64,000 nt of DNA from Sitta carolinensis (taxonomy: Eukaryota; Chordata; Aves; Passeriformes; Sittidae): positions 31,901,870 to 31,965,869 of the forward strand of contig JAVUNC010000006.1 of the NCBI GenBank assembly GCA_032173965.1. Reading direction: 5' to 3'. Positions 63,401 to 64,000 of the stretch are shown here, piece by piece. The notes beneath the pieces are model-generated. The model was not told where the DNA came from. It did not search any database and saw only the letters and a list, made by a program, of their open reading frames with translations. Both the position numbers and the translations under genes were made by a program. The first letter of the stretch is position 1, and each line of letters begins with the position of its first letter.

Positions 63401-64000
63401 CAGATAGAGACAGGTGGTTCTTCCCATCTGAAGGCAAAATCTGTCTGATTTAGGAGCAATAATTGTTCCGGGTTGTGTGGCAGCTATTTTCAGATGCTGA
63501 TCCTCTTCTGACTCATCTTGATTAAGGTATTGTTCAGCCTTCCTTCCTCAGACATTGTACACAAAGGAAAATAACAAGCAGGCATCCCAATACAGGGGCT
63601 TCCATTGGCAGACAGAAGGTGCTTGGCACCAGTGAGAGACTGGAAGAGAAATATTCTCTGTCACTGCTGCATCTGTGTCAAAGGTTGTCATGGTCTGTGC
63701 ATTGTAAACATTTTAGAAACAACCAGGAACTTTTTCTTGCTTTGTTTAAAAATTAAATTATACAAATAGAAAAAATGAGGCAGTCATGTGCAAATGTCAC
63801 CGTGACAAATGCATCAGTTTATTGGAGAACCAATTATTATTCCTGACACCTCAGGAATACCTCCCACTGTATTTTACAAGTAAGACACTTCAGTCGTGTT
63901 GTACTTAAATAATACAAAATAACTTGCTTACAAGAGGATACATCAGGTTTTTTTCCTTCCTTCCACTTGCCAATGCTTGTCATGCCTATCTTTGTTCACT
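60456..64000. other. Upstream flank, no gene recognised
   Basis: This is AT-rich sequence with chance frames only (the longest is 112 codons at 61550-61888, overlapped by 92 codons on the other strand). A 14-nt poly(A) run lies at about 62155-62168. If the human gene order holds, the next gene in this direction would be TUNAR, but no sequence resembling its short ORF was seen here. Confidence 0.55.

Noticed and set aside
52600..64000. Search for the TUNAR coding ORF upstream of C14orf132
   Set aside because: No minus- or plus-strand frame resembles the recalled 48-residue protein. In human the gene lies much farther away than the space available here.

Overview
This is vertebrate nuclear DNA, almost certainly from a bird. 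It is AT-rich and gene-poor. It carries CR1 LINE fragments with the avian 3' end, compact solo LTRs with 6-bp target duplications, and one sharp CpG island. No prokaryotic-style gene is present. Nearly all open frames are chance frames in non-coding DNA.

One protein-coding gene can be supported, on the minus strand and spanning most of the window. Its first coding exon (27 bp, nine residues, MDLSFMAAQ) lies in the CpG island at 51541-52568. Its second and last coding exon (18141-18365) supplies 74 residues ending in a hydrophobic membrane segment. The junction is in phase 0 across an intron of 33,573 bp. The spliced product is an 83-residue, single-pass, tail-anchored-type microprotein. I recognise it as the ortholog of human C14orf132, a poorly characterised neural small membrane protein. 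Its membrane segment appears to be related to that of the TUNAR microprotein, which as I recall is its chromosomal neighbour in human.

Layout: 1-17.9 kb is the downstream flank or 3' UTR side, with a CR1 fragment at 1.8-2.2 kb. 18.1-18.4 kb is the terminal coding exon. 18.4-51.9 kb is intron 1, holding three solo LTRs of one family (two antisense and one sense to the gene, each with a perfect 6-bp target duplication), a CR1 fragment and a GC-rich patch. 51.5-52.6 kb is the CpG-island promoter and exon 1, with a G-quadruplex-prone pentamer repeat just inside the intron. 52.6-64 kb is the upstream flank. It holds a degraded CR1, a 0.93-kb CR1, a 1.9-kb nearly pure purine tract (AAAG/AGAG grading into GGAA), a fourth and different LTR inserted 12 bp beyond that tract, and a weakly coding-like minus-strand stretch near 60.2-60.5 kb.

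Family names, human neighbours and the TUNAR comparison come from memory. Splice sites, open frames, target duplications and repeat structure are read directly from the sequence. I found no RNA gene, CRISPR array or second protein-coding gene.
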